DNA of 64,000 bases from Tessaracoccus lapidicaptus (GTDB lineage Bacteria > Actinomycetota > Actinomycetes > Propionibacteriales > Propionibacteriaceae): contig NZ_MBQD01000004.1 of NCBI RefSeq assembly GCF_001693815.1, positions 26,083 to 90,082 on the forward strand. The letters are read 5' to 3'. The notes below the pieces were generated by a model. The model was not told the DNA's origin and made no database searches. It was given only the letters and a program-made list of their open reading frames with translations. The translations under genes and the position numbers were made by a program. How positions within the stretch are numbered: the stretch's first letter is position 1; the number at the start of each line of letters is the position of its first letter. Below are positions 36,557 through 44,248 of this stretch, one piece after another.

Positions 36557-37753
36557 ATGAGCGCCGAGACCTCCTGTCGTCGCATCTCCGTCAAGCCCGG
36601 GGAGGCCGATTCACCCCGCGTCGAACGCGTCGACGGGGTGTGGCGGGTGCGCTCCACCGAAGCCGTCCGACAGATCCTGCGCGAACGCGACGCCACCGCG
36701 CAGGCCGGGTTCAACTCCGAGTCCATCCCCGAGGGGACCATGGCCGACGAGCCCATCCTCTTCATGGACGGGGAGCCGCACCGCCAGCAGCGCAGCAAGA
36801 TCGCGCGCTACTTCGCGCCCAAGACGGTAGCTGCCCGCTACCGCGACCTCATGGAATCCCGCGCCGACGCTCTGGTGGCGGAGATGGTGGCAGACGGTCA
36901 GGCCCGGCTCGACGACGTGTCCCTGCGATACTCGACCGAGGTGGCCGCCCAGGTCATCGGGCTCACCGACTCGCGCATCGACCGCATGGCCCGCCGCCTG
37001 GAGCGCCTCTTCGACCAGCCGTCCTTCGACCCGGCCTCGTCTGAGCCCGAGGGTCGCGTCGCGAGCGCTGTGCGCCAGTTCCGCGGCAGCGTCCCCATGC
37101 TCTGGTTCTACCTGTGGGACGTGCGGCCCGCCATCCGTGAGCGCCGCAAGGCGCCGCAGGAGGACGTCATCAGCCACCTCCTCAAGGAGGGCTACGGCAT
37201 CCCCGCCATCCTCATCGAGTGCGTCACCTACGGCGCCGCGGGCATGGCGACCACCCGCGAGTTCATCTCGATGGCCACGCTGCACCTCCTGCGCGACGAC
37301 GCGCTCCGCGCCCGCTACGTCCAGGCGGACGAGCCCGAGCGTTATGCCATCCTCCACGAGATCCTGCGGCTGGAACCCATCGTCGGGCATCTCTACCGCC
37401 GCGCCCAGCGCGGGTTCAGCTTCACCGACGGCGGCCACACCTACACCGTCGAGCCGGGCGATCTGTTGGACCTGTTCATCCGCCAGGCCAACGCCGACCC
37501 GGCCACCGTCGGCGAGGCGCCGCTGGACCTGTGCCCCGCGCGGCCACTCCCCCGCGGCATCGGGCCCGAGGTGATGAGCTTCGGCGACGGCCCGCACAAG
37601 TGCCCCGGTAACGCCTTGGCGATTCAGGAGACCGACATTCTTCTGACAAGGCTGTTCGCCCACCGGGTGACGATGCTTCGCGAACCTCAGCTGGGGTGGG
37701 ACGACATCATCTCCGGCTACGCGCTGCGCGACGTCGCGGTCGCCGTCGGCTGA
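36557..37753 (+). CDS. Cytochrome P450
   Basis: A 398-residue soluble P450 monooxygenase. The heme-ligand Cys349 is in FGDGPHKCPGNALA, the I-helix oxygen-activation site is GAAGMATTREF (about 229-239), and the K-helix ExxR is EILRLEP. Length is typical for bacterial class I enzymes, which need a ferredoxin and reductase; neither is encoded nearby. CCTGGAGAC precedes the ATG. It lies 53 bases after the LacI gene and 22 before a glutathione peroxidase gene on the same strand. Substrate cannot be inferred. Confidence 0.92.
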   Translation: MSAETSCRRISVKPGEADSPRVERVDGVWRVRSTEAVRQILRERDATAQAGFNSESIPEGTMADEPILFMDGEPHRQQRSKIARYFAPKTVAARYRDLMESRADALVAEMVADGQARLDDVSLRYSTEVAAQVIGLTDSRIDRMARRLERLFDQPSFDPASSEPEGRVASAVRQFRGSVPMLWFYLWDVRPAIRERRKAPQEDVISHLLKEGYGIPAILIECVTYGAAGMATTREFISMATLHLLRDDALRARYVQADEPERYAILHEILRLEPIVGHLYRRAQRGFSFTDGGHTYTVEPGDLLDLFIRQANADPATVGEAPLDLCPARPLPRGIGPEVMSFGDGPHKCPGNALAIQETDILLTRLFAHRVTMLREPQLGWDDIISGYALRDVAVAVG

Positions 37754-37775
37754 CCGGCACACCTACAGTTGGCTC

Positions 37776-38252
37776 TTGACTACCCTCTACGAATTCTCCG
37801 CGTCCACCCTCTCCGGCCGGGAGCAGTCGCTGTCCGAGTATCGGGGCAAGCTCGTCCTTGTGGTGAACACGGCCTCCAAGTGCGGCTTCACCCCGCAGTT
37901 CGCCGGTCTGGAGAAGCTGTACTCGACCCACTCCGACGAGGGGCTCGAGGTTCTGGGGTTCCCCTGCGACCAGTTCGCCGGTCAGGAGTTCGACGACGCC
38001 GCCCAGATCGCCGAGTTCTGCTCCCTCAACTACGGGGTGACCTTCCCCATGTTCGCCAAGGTCGAGGTCAACGGGGACGATGCGCACCCACTCTTCGCGT
38101 GGCTCCGCACGGAGGCCCCCGTGCCGCTGGGCGATGCCATCGAATGGAACTTCACCAAGTTCCTCGTCGACCGAGAGGGTCACGTCGTGCGCCGTTACGC
38201 TCCCAAGGTCGAGCCGTCGGTGATCGAGGCCGACATCGTGGCGCTCCTGTGA
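37776..38252 (+). CDS. Glutathione peroxidase-family thiol peroxidase
   Basis: A 158-residue peroxidase of the GPx family. The peroxidatic residue is Cys36 in NTASKCGFTPQ (Cys form, not selenocysteine), with GFPCDQF and WNFTKFLVDREG completing the active site. Cysteine GPx proteins usually run on thioredoxin; actinobacteria normally lack glutathione. The start is a TTG at 37776 without a clear ribosome site. The stop overlaps the next gene's GTG by four bases, suggesting coupling to the DUF1295 membrane protein. Confidence 0.9.
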   Translation: MTTLYEFSASTLSGREQSLSEYRGKLVLVVNTASKCGFTPQFAGLEKLYSTHSDEGLEVLGFPCDQFAGQEFDDAAQIAEFCSLNYGVTFPMFAKVEVNGDDAHPLFAWLRTEAPVPLGDAIEWNFTKFLVDREGHVVRRYAPKVEPSVIEADIVALL

Positions 38253-39124
38253 CCCGCCCCGCGGCTGACCGCACGGCACTGATCACGCTGCCCCTCGTCG
38301 TCCTGATCGGCGCGCTCGTGGCGCTGGCGGGCGGGCAGGGCGGGGCCACCGTCGCTGGAATCCCTGTCTTCTCGCTGGCGGTGGCGGCCTCGTTCGTGAT
38401 CCAGTGGGTGGTGTTCGTGCCGTCGTTCGCGGCACAGACGGAGCGCTTCTTCGACCTCACCGGAAGTCTGACCTACATCTCGATCACCCTGGCCATCGCC
38501 CTCCTCACCCCTGGGGTCGACGCCCGGGCGCTCCTGCTGGCGGCCCTGGTGCTCGCCTGGGCGGCGCGGCTCGGCACCTTCCTGGTGCGGCGCGTCCACA
38601 GGGCGGGCAAGGACGACCGCTTCGACGACCTCAAGCCGTCGATCATCCGGTTTCTGAGCGTATGGACCATCCAGGGCCTCTGGGTGACGCTCACCGCCGC
38701 CGCGGCCTGGGTGTCCATCACCTCGGTGACCCGGGTGGGGCTGGACTGGTTCGCCCTGATCGGGTTCGTGGTCTGGGCCGTCGGCTTCGGGATCGAGATC
38801 GCGGCGGATCTGCAGAAGAGCCGCTTCAACGCCGACCCCGCCCACACGGGCAGATTCATCTCCACTGGTCTCTGGGCACGGTCGCGGCACCCCAACTACT
38901 TCGGCGAGATCGTGCTCTGGACCGGTGTCGCGATGATCGCGCTGCCCACGCTCCAAGGCTGGCAATGGGTCGCGCTCGTCTCACCCCTCTTCGTGACGCT
39001 TCTCCTCACCAAGGTGAGTGGCGTCCCGCTGCTGGAGAGGAAGGCCGACAGCAAGTGGGGCGGACAGCCCGACTACGAGGCGTACAAGGCGAGCACACCG
39101 GTCCTCATCCCCAGGCTCCGGTGA
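38249..39124 (+). CDS. DUF1295 membrane protein (steroid 5-alpha-reductase/ICMT-like)
   Basis: A 291-residue membrane protein with about six helices. The C-terminal SAM- or NADPH-binding signature is present: TGLWARSRHPNYFGEIVLW, followed by LLLTKVSGVPLLERKA and YEAYKASTPVLIP, as in DUF1295 and the isoprenylcysteine methyltransferase/steroid reductase superfamily. GTGA overlap with the peroxidase gene fixes the start. The P450-peroxidase-DUF1295 order may mean a lipid or redox function, but this is speculative. Confidence 0.85.
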   Translation: MTRPAADRTALITLPLVVLIGALVALAGGQGGATVAGIPVFSLAVAASFVIQWVVFVPSFAAQTERFFDLTGSLTYISITLAIALLTPGVDARALLLAALVLAWAARLGTFLVRRVHRAGKDDRFDDLKPSIIRFLSVWTIQGLWVTLTAAAAWVSITSVTRVGLDWFALIGFVVWAVGFGIEIAADLQKSRFNADPAHTGRFISTGLWARSRHPNYFGEIVLWTGVAMIALPTLQGWQWVALVSPLFVTLLLTKVSGVPLLERKADSKWGGQPDYEAYKASTPVLIPRLR

Positions 39125-39310
39125 GCAGATTCAGCTGGGCGACGGTGAGCCGACGCTACCTGCGCGCCACCTGACGCAATGTTGCACGGCGGAGCCAATG
39201 TCGCGCTTGGCCTGCACGGATGACCGCCATACCCATCGGAGGCGCTGGTGCGCGTGCCAGACTCGGGCGAGGACGCCGTCGGACCGGCGGCCCACAGAGG
39301 GAGGACAGGC

Positions 39311-39688
39311 ATGCCGCACGGAGACATCACCCACATCGACATCCCGGTGACGGACCTCGACCAGGCGCAGCGCTTCTACAGCGAGCTGTTCGGCTGGCAG
39401 ATCGCGGAGCTGCCCGGCTTCGAGGGCTACCCCATGTGGCAGGCCCCCAACAAGATCAGCGGAGGAGGGCTGGCGCCACGCGGTGAAGGTTTCACGCAAC
39501 CGCGGTCCTACGTGGAGGTGGACTCGATCGACGAGGCCCTCGCCAAGGCCGAGGCGAACGGTGGCCGCGTGCTCATGGCCAAGGCGCCGATCAGCGAGAC
39601 CAGCTGGTGGGCGATTTTCGAAGACCCCTTCGGCAACCACATCGGCCTGTACGAGGGGACGACCGACACGCAGGCCCCAGAGGCCTAG
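39311..39688 (+). CDS. VOC-superfamily (glyoxalase/dioxygenase fold) protein
   Basis: A 125-residue protein of the vicinal oxygen chelate fold. It starts THIDIPVTDLDQAQRFYSELFGW and ends WAIFEDPFGNHIGLYEG, the standard two beta-alpha-beta modules. Histidine and glutamate metal ligands are plausible (His9, Glu in GLYEG). GGGAGGACAGGC precedes ATG 39311. It ends just before a dispersed palindromic element. Function unknown; members include detoxifying enzymes. Confidence 0.85.
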   Translation: MPHGDITHIDIPVTDLDQAQRFYSELFGWQIAELPGFEGYPMWQAPNKISGGGLAPRGEGFTQPRSYVEVDSIDEALAKAEANGGRVLMAKAPISETSWWAIFEDPFGNHIGLYEGTTDTQAPEA

Positions 39689-39763
39689 GGTTCGCCGGGG
39701 GTGAGCCAGGTCCCCTAGTGTCCGCGGGACCAGGGTTCCGTCTCCGGTCGGAACCGCCCGGCA

Positions 39764-39826
39764 ACTTTCTCGCTGTGGAGCCGACTGCGTGCATATGCAC
39801 GCAAGAAGCCCTCCAGCGAGAAAAGT
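39764..39826. repeat. Dispersed palindromic element, copy B
   Basis: Same element as at 27742. ACTTTCTCGCTG at the left pairs with CAGCGAGAAAAGT at the right, with one extra A on the right. The centre is GCGTGCATATGCACGC, a perfect 16-bp palindrome. Inner arm sequences differ from copy A in compensating and non-compensating ways. It lies between two convergent genes. Confidence 0.85.
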
Positions 39827-39836
39827 GCGGATGAGC

Positions 39837-40139
39837 TCAGCTCCCGCCGAGAAACACCGCCGCCAGAAACGCCGCGTAGACGACGGCGGCCGCGACCGCC
39901 AGCCCCTCCGAGGCCCGCTGCCATCGGCCGCGCAGCGCTGCCATCGCCAGAGCTCCTGCGAGGAGGGCCCAGACCACCTGATGCCCCCACGCGACGATCA
40001 GACGCGACCAGCCCCCATTGTCCGGGGTCTCGACGCCGTCCCCCACGGTCGCGAACACGACGGCGATCACCGCCGCCGCGACCGCACCGGCCGTGTAAAG
40101 CCACCGGCGCCACCGGGGCGCGTCCTCACCGCCGGTCAC
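39837..40139 (-). CDS. Small membrane protein, function unknown
   Basis: A 100-residue protein with three predicted membrane helices (about 13-32, 46-66, 75-98) and a short charged N-terminus. It starts at a GTG that overlaps the stop of the upstream VOC gene by four bases (GTGA), so the two form an operon. Not recognised as a named family. Confidence 0.75.
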   Translation of the reverse strand: MTGGEDAPRWRRWLYTAGAVAAAVIAVVFATVGDGVETPDNGGWSRLIVAWGHQVVWALLAGALAMAALRGRWQRASEGLAVAAAVVYAAFLAAVFLGGS

Positions 40140-40597
40140 GTCGCGGCGCCCTCGGGCTCGCTGCCCGGTGAGGACAGGCCCGCCGCCTCCATGAGCTCGA
40201 CACCGAGCGGTCCCGGGTTGTAGGCGACCTCCCACCGGATCCCGTCCGGGTCGGCGAAGTACCCGCTGTAGCCGCCCCAGTCCCGGGTCTGCCCCGAGAC
40301 CACGTCGCCGGCGCCCGCGGCGGCCGCATCGGCGAGCACCCCATCGACGTCTTCCGGCGCCGGGACGTTGTGCGCAAGGGTGAGCGGGACGAGGCCATCG
40401 CCGCGGGCGATCGGGCCGACCTCGGCCTCGAACTGGTCTTCGTCCCAGAGCGAGAGGACCAACGTCGGCGCCAGGCGGATCATGATGATCCCCTCGGCCT
40501 CGAAGGCCGGCCTCCAGCCCAGCCCCTCGACGTAGAAGCGCCGTGCGGCGCTCACGTCGGTGACTGCGAGGGTGATGAAGTTCACTCGGGCGTCCAT
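40136..40597 (-). CDS. VOC-superfamily protein
   Basis: A 153-residue glyoxalase/bleomycin-resistance-fold protein. It has ARVNFITLAVTDVSAARRFY at the N-terminus and YSGYFADPDGIRWEVAYNPG in the second module, typical of actinobacterial VOC proteins. The start at ATG 40597 is chosen because homology begins there; the longer upstream frame is low-complexity. Co-transcribed with the small membrane protein downstream. Substrate unknown. Confidence 0.88.
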   Translation of the reverse strand: MDARVNFITLAVTDVSAARRFYVEGLGWRPAFEAEGIIMIRLAPTLVLSLWDEDQFEAEVGPIARGDGLVPLTLAHNVPAPEDVDGVLADAAAAGAGDVVSGQTRDWGGYSGYFADPDGIRWEVAYNPGPLGVELMEAAGLSSPGSEPEGAAT

Positions 40598-40661
40598 GAC
40601 CCGACGGTACCGGCCGAGAACGCCACTTGACCGGAGTTCGGAAGCTGAGGACGCTGGAGGT

Positions 40662-42194
40662 ATGCGTGTCGCCGACGGTCTCGTCCGGCTTGCGCGATGG
40701 TCGCTGGTGACCGTCGCGGCCGTTCTCGGGATCATCGTCGCTGCCGCCGGGCTCGGGCAGCGCGCACCCCAGCCACCTCCCGCTGCATCGGGGTCGTGGG
40801 CGACTCCCGAGGAGCTCGGCGACTTCATCGCGCAACGATCGGCCGATCTGCGCCTGGCGGGTGTGGCGGTCGTCGTCGTCCGCGACGGCGACGTCTACGA
40901 GGAGAGCTACCTGAGGACGGCCGGAGCAGGGCGGCCCGTGACCGCGGACACGCCCTTCGTGCTGGGCTCCACGAGCAAGCAGTTCACCGGACTCGCCGTC
41001 CAGCGGCTCATCGCCGACGGCCGACTCGCCCTCGACACCACGGTCGCGGAGGTTCTGCCGGATGTGGAGGCGGACGGGGACGTCGGGCACATGTCGGTGC
41101 GGCAGCTCCTCACGCACACCTCCGGCCTCACGACGACGACGGGACTCGAGCAGTGGGGGTGGATGCCGGGGCGCTCCCCGTCGATCGCTGACAACGCACA
41201 CGCGTTGACCTCGGCGGCGGCCGGCGCGCAGGGGAGCTACGAGTACTCCAACAGCAACTACGACCTCCTCGGTGCGATCGTCGAGGAGGTCACCGCGCAG
41301 CCGTTCGCCGCCGCCGTCGAGGAGTTGGTGCTCGGCCCACTGAGGCTGGCCCAGACCACGGCTGGTCCCGACTCGGCCACCCTCGACGACGTCGCCGTCG
41401 GCTACCACTCGTGGCTCGAGGTGGTGACGGTGCCGACGCCGTGTCCCTGTACACCCGGAGCGGTCCCCTCCGCATTCATGGTCTCGACCGCCGCGGACCT
41501 GACACAGTTGCTGCGGGCCCACATGGGCAGCGTTCCGACAGAGCTGCCCGACGAGGTCCTCGCCACAGCGCGGGAGCCCCTGACGACCATCGACCCGTAC
41601 TCGCAGTACGGCTCCGGCTGGGTGGTGCGGCCATTGTGGGAGCAGCTGGTGTCGGTGGGCGATCCCGTCGACGGGGCGGACCTGCCGTCGTGCGTCGAGC
41701 ATCTGGGCAGCACCTATCGTTCCCAGTCCTATCTGATGGCGTGCCCGTCGCTCGGGTTCGGGATCGCCGCGCTGACCAACACGGGGGCCGGCATCGACAC
41801 GACGAGGTGGTCGCGTTTCCAGACCGACCTCACGCATCTCGCACTCGGCACGCCGACGCCCGCGCCGGGGTTCAACCCCGTCGAGTCGAACGCGCCGGTG
41901 ATTATTCCCGGTCTGCTGCTGGCGCAGGCCTTGAGTCTCCTGCCGCTGACGGCTGCGCGCAGCGGGACGTGGCGCGTGGCGCTCGCCCTGGGCGGCGCCA
42001 TCGTCGGGCCCGTCCTCTGGTGGGGATATGCCCCGACCCGGCTCGGCCCACGCCTGCCCGTTGCCTCCCTCTGGGCGCAGGCGCCCGAGCTGGGGATCGC
42101 CACGCTGGTCAGCACGGCTTTGGCGCTGGTGGCCGCGGCCTTGGCAGCGACGTGGGCGGCATCGCGTCGGCACGGCCCGGCACGCAGGAACTGA
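40662..42194 (+). CDS. Membrane-anchored beta-lactamase-family serine hydrolase
   Basis: A 510-residue protein of the class C beta-lactamase/PBP4*/esterase family. An N-terminal helix (about 12-32) anchors or exports it. The catalytic domain (about 45-395) has STSK with nucleophile Ser103 and Lys106, and the tyrosine motif YSN at Tyr195. A C-terminal region (about 410-505) adds about three membrane helices. TGGAGG precedes ATG 40662. Such proteins act as peptidases or esterases on the cell envelope; resistance is not implied. Confidence 0.88.
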   Translation: MRVADGLVRLARWSLVTVAAVLGIIVAAAGLGQRAPQPPPAASGSWATPEELGDFIAQRSADLRLAGVAVVVVRDGDVYEESYLRTAGAGRPVTADTPFVLGSTSKQFTGLAVQRLIADGRLALDTTVAEVLPDVEADGDVGHMSVRQLLTHTSGLTTTTGLEQWGWMPGRSPSIADNAHALTSAAAGAQGSYEYSNSNYDLLGAIVEEVTAQPFAAAVEELVLGPLRLAQTTAGPDSATLDDVAVGYHSWLEVVTVPTPCPCTPGAVPSAFMVSTAADLTQLLRAHMGSVPTELPDEVLATAREPLTTIDPYSQYGSGWVVRPLWEQLVSVGDPVDGADLPSCVEHLGSTYRSQSYLMACPSLGFGIAALTNTGAGIDTTRWSRFQTDLTHLALGTPTPAPGFNPVESNAPVIIPGLLLAQALSLLPLTAARSGTWRVALALGGAIVGPVLWWGYAPTRLGPRLPVASLWAQAPELGIATLVSTALALVAAALAATWAASRRHGPARRN

Positions 42195-42240
42195 CCGGGA
42201 ATCGGGTCCGCACTACTACACGCGGCAGTAGTCTTCCCCC

Positions 42241-43071
42241 GTGCTCACGCAACGGACGTCGTCGTCCCCCCTGACCTGGTCCCTCCCCATCGCAGCCCTC
42301 ATGATCGTGTCCAGCCTGGCCGGCCTGTTCCTCCCCCGCGTCTACGCCCAGGAGACGGTCAACTGGATGCTGCAGGCCCAGGGACAGGACGTGGGCAACC
42401 TCATCGCCGCGGTCGTGCTCCTCTGGTCGGCGCAGCGCTACCGGGCAGGGTCGTACCGGGCGGGCGCCGTGTGGCTGGGCACCCTGCTCTACGTCATCTA
42501 CGCCTTCGTCGTCTACGCCATGGCGGTGCACTTCAGTCCGCTCTTCCTCGTCTACGTGGCCGTGCTTGGACTCAGCGCCTGGGCGGTCATCCGGCACATC
42601 GACGCGTTCCGGGCCGCGCCCGCGCCCGTCCCCGCCGCCCCGGCCCGGAGACTGGCCGGCTGGACCCTGATCGCCACCGGAATCCTGTTCGGGGGCCTGT
42701 GGCTCTCCGAGCTCATCCCGGCGACGGCGAGCGGCCAGCTCCCCGCCAGCCTCGAAGAGGCCGGGCTGTGGGTCAACCCCATCCACGTCATCGACCTCTC
42801 GGTGGTGCTGCCCGCGTTCGTGATCACCGGCCTGGGCGCTCTGCGGCTCCGCGCGGACGGCCTCACCTGGGCCGCGCCGTGGCTAGTCTTCTCCGCCCTG
42901 ATGGGCACGAGCATCGTCGCCGCCATGCTGCTGATCGCCGGGCACGGATTCCCTGGCACGCTCCCGCCCACCGTCATGGTCTCCGTCGTCGTCCTCGTCA
43001 GCCTTGCGGCGCTGGTGCGCTTCCTCGCCGGAGCTCCGCAGCCAGCGCGCGTCCCAGCACCGCTGCGTTGA
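42241..43071 (+). CDS. Multi-spanning membrane protein, function unknown
   Basis: A 276-residue integral membrane protein with about seven helices separated by short loops. No catalytic motif is visible and no family name is offered. The start is GTG 42241. A short inverted repeat (ACTAC and GTAGT around 42213-42232) lies directly upstream. Its last 74 bases overlap the convergent WS/DGAT-type gene. Confidence 0.75.
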   Translation: MLTQRTSSSPLTWSLPIAALMIVSSLAGLFLPRVYAQETVNWMLQAQGQDVGNLIAAVVLLWSAQRYRAGSYRAGAVWLGTLLYVIYAFVVYAMAVHFSPLFLVYVAVLGLSAWAVIRHIDAFRAAPAPVPAAPARRLAGWTLIATGILFGGLWLSELIPATASGQLPASLEEAGLWVNPIHVIDLSVVLPAFVITGLGALRLRADGLTWAAPWLVFSALMGTSIVAAMLLIAGHGFPGTLPPTVMVSVVVLVSLAALVRFLAGAPQPARVPAPLR

Positions 43072-44248
43072 GCGCGTCCGCGTCGGCGTGCACCGCGACC
43101 TCCAGCCGCCCCGCATAGGACATCGCGGCCACGCCGAGCCGCACGTTGCCCTGGATGGGCGCCACGGGCCAGGCGTGCAGCAGCGGCGCTCCCGCGACGG
43201 CCAACGGACGTTCGGGACCCCGGACGTTGGTGACGAACAGCGCGATGAACCGCTGGCGCCGGGCGAGGCGAGCGAAGATCCGCGAACCCCAGCGGCTCCG
43301 CGTGAGTTCGAAGCTGCCCTGGTCGCGGGCCGCCTCCTTCGCCTCGCGGGTGACGGCCGCGATGCGGACCATGCGGTCAGCGGCGTCGGCCACGCCAGTC
43401 GGGAGCCGCGCGAGCATCACTCCTACAGCGTTGCCCGACCGCCCGTGCCCACCCGGGAGGGCCACCGGGACGCTGGCGGGGAGGACGTGCGGCACCGGCT
43501 GGCCGGCCTCGCGCAGCGCGGCCTCGGCTCCGCCTGCGACGGCGGCCAGCAGGGCGTCGTTCACCGTCGCCCCAACACGCTTGGCTCCCGCGCTCACGGC
43601 ACCCAGGTCGCCGTCGACGAAGGCGACGCCGCGGCGCGGTCCGATGGGGCCGAGCAGCACGGTGCGTGCGACGGTGGGCCGGATCACCGCCGCGACCCTC
43701 ACGAGGCCTGCGGCCACTCTGCGGATGCGCCGACGCAGGCTCGTAGGCCGGCGGGGCGCGGCGATGGTGGGCGCGGCCCTCGTCTCATCGGCGTCGCCCC
43801 CGAAAAGCTCCCGGACCAGCCGGACGCCCGCCACCCCGCCGGCGACACAGTGGTGGACGCGCAGGATGATCCCGGGTGCCGTGGGGGTCGCGCCCGGGAC
43901 GACGAGCAGCTCCCACAACGGCCGATCCGCCGGCAACGGCCGCGTCATCAGCTGTGCGGCGAGGTCGGCCAAGCCCTGCACACCCGGCACCGGGTCGACG
44001 GACCGGATGTGCCAGGTGAGATCGGGCGGGGAGTCCTCCCAGTAGAGGTCGCCGCCCCGCCCCCGCACGCGCTGCATGAACCGTCCCAGGCCGACGCTCC
44101 GGTCGGGCGCTCTGAGGCACGCGTCGATGGCCCGGCGGAGCAGCGCGAGGTCGGGGGTCCCGCCCGGGGCGGCGAAGCCACCTGGGGCGAGGAGCCCGGC
44201 CAGGAGGAAGGCGTTGACCGCTGTGGCCTGTTCCGAGCCGGGGTTCAC
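42998..44248 (-). CDS. WS/DGAT-family acyltransferase homologue with altered active site
   Basis: A 416-residue member of the wax ester synthase/diacylglycerol acyltransferase family. The N-terminal condensing domain carries LRVHHCVAGGVAGVRLV, aligning with the HHxxxDG motif, but the Asp is Gly. The C-terminal part retains SFVTNVRGPERPL-like sequence (FVTNVRGPERPLAVAG) and the family's last helix region. The chain is somewhat shorter than the usual 450-470 residues. GTG start overlaps the gamma-glutamyltransferase stop by four bases (GTGA). Acyl transfer to diacylglycerol or alcohols is doubtful without the Asp. Confidence 0.8.
   Translation of the reverse strand: MNPGSEQATAVNAFLLAGLLAPGGFAAPGGTPDLALLRRAIDACLRAPDRSVGLGRFMQRVRGRGGDLYWEDSPPDLTWHIRSVDPVPGVQGLADLAAQLMTRPLPADRPLWELLVVPGATPTAPGIILRVHHCVAGGVAGVRLVRELFGGDADETRAAPTIAAPRRPTSLRRRIRRVAAGLVRVAAVIRPTVARTVLLGPIGPRRGVAFVDGDLGAVSAGAKRVGATVNDALLAAVAGGAEAALREAGQPVPHVLPASVPVALPGGHGRSGNAVGVMLARLPTGVADAADRMVRIAAVTREAKEAARDQGSFELTRSRWGSRIFARLARRQRFIALFVTNVRGPERPLAVAGAPLLHAWPVAPIQGNVRLGVAAMSYAGRLEVAVHADADALNAAVLGRALAAELRRGSAPAPQG

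Noticed and set aside
42211..42232. ACTACTACACGCGGCAGTAGT resembles a BlaI/MecI-type operator upstream of a membrane protein gene
   Set aside because: The symmetry is partial, the expected TACANNTGTA core is absent, and no BlaI-type regulator is nearby.
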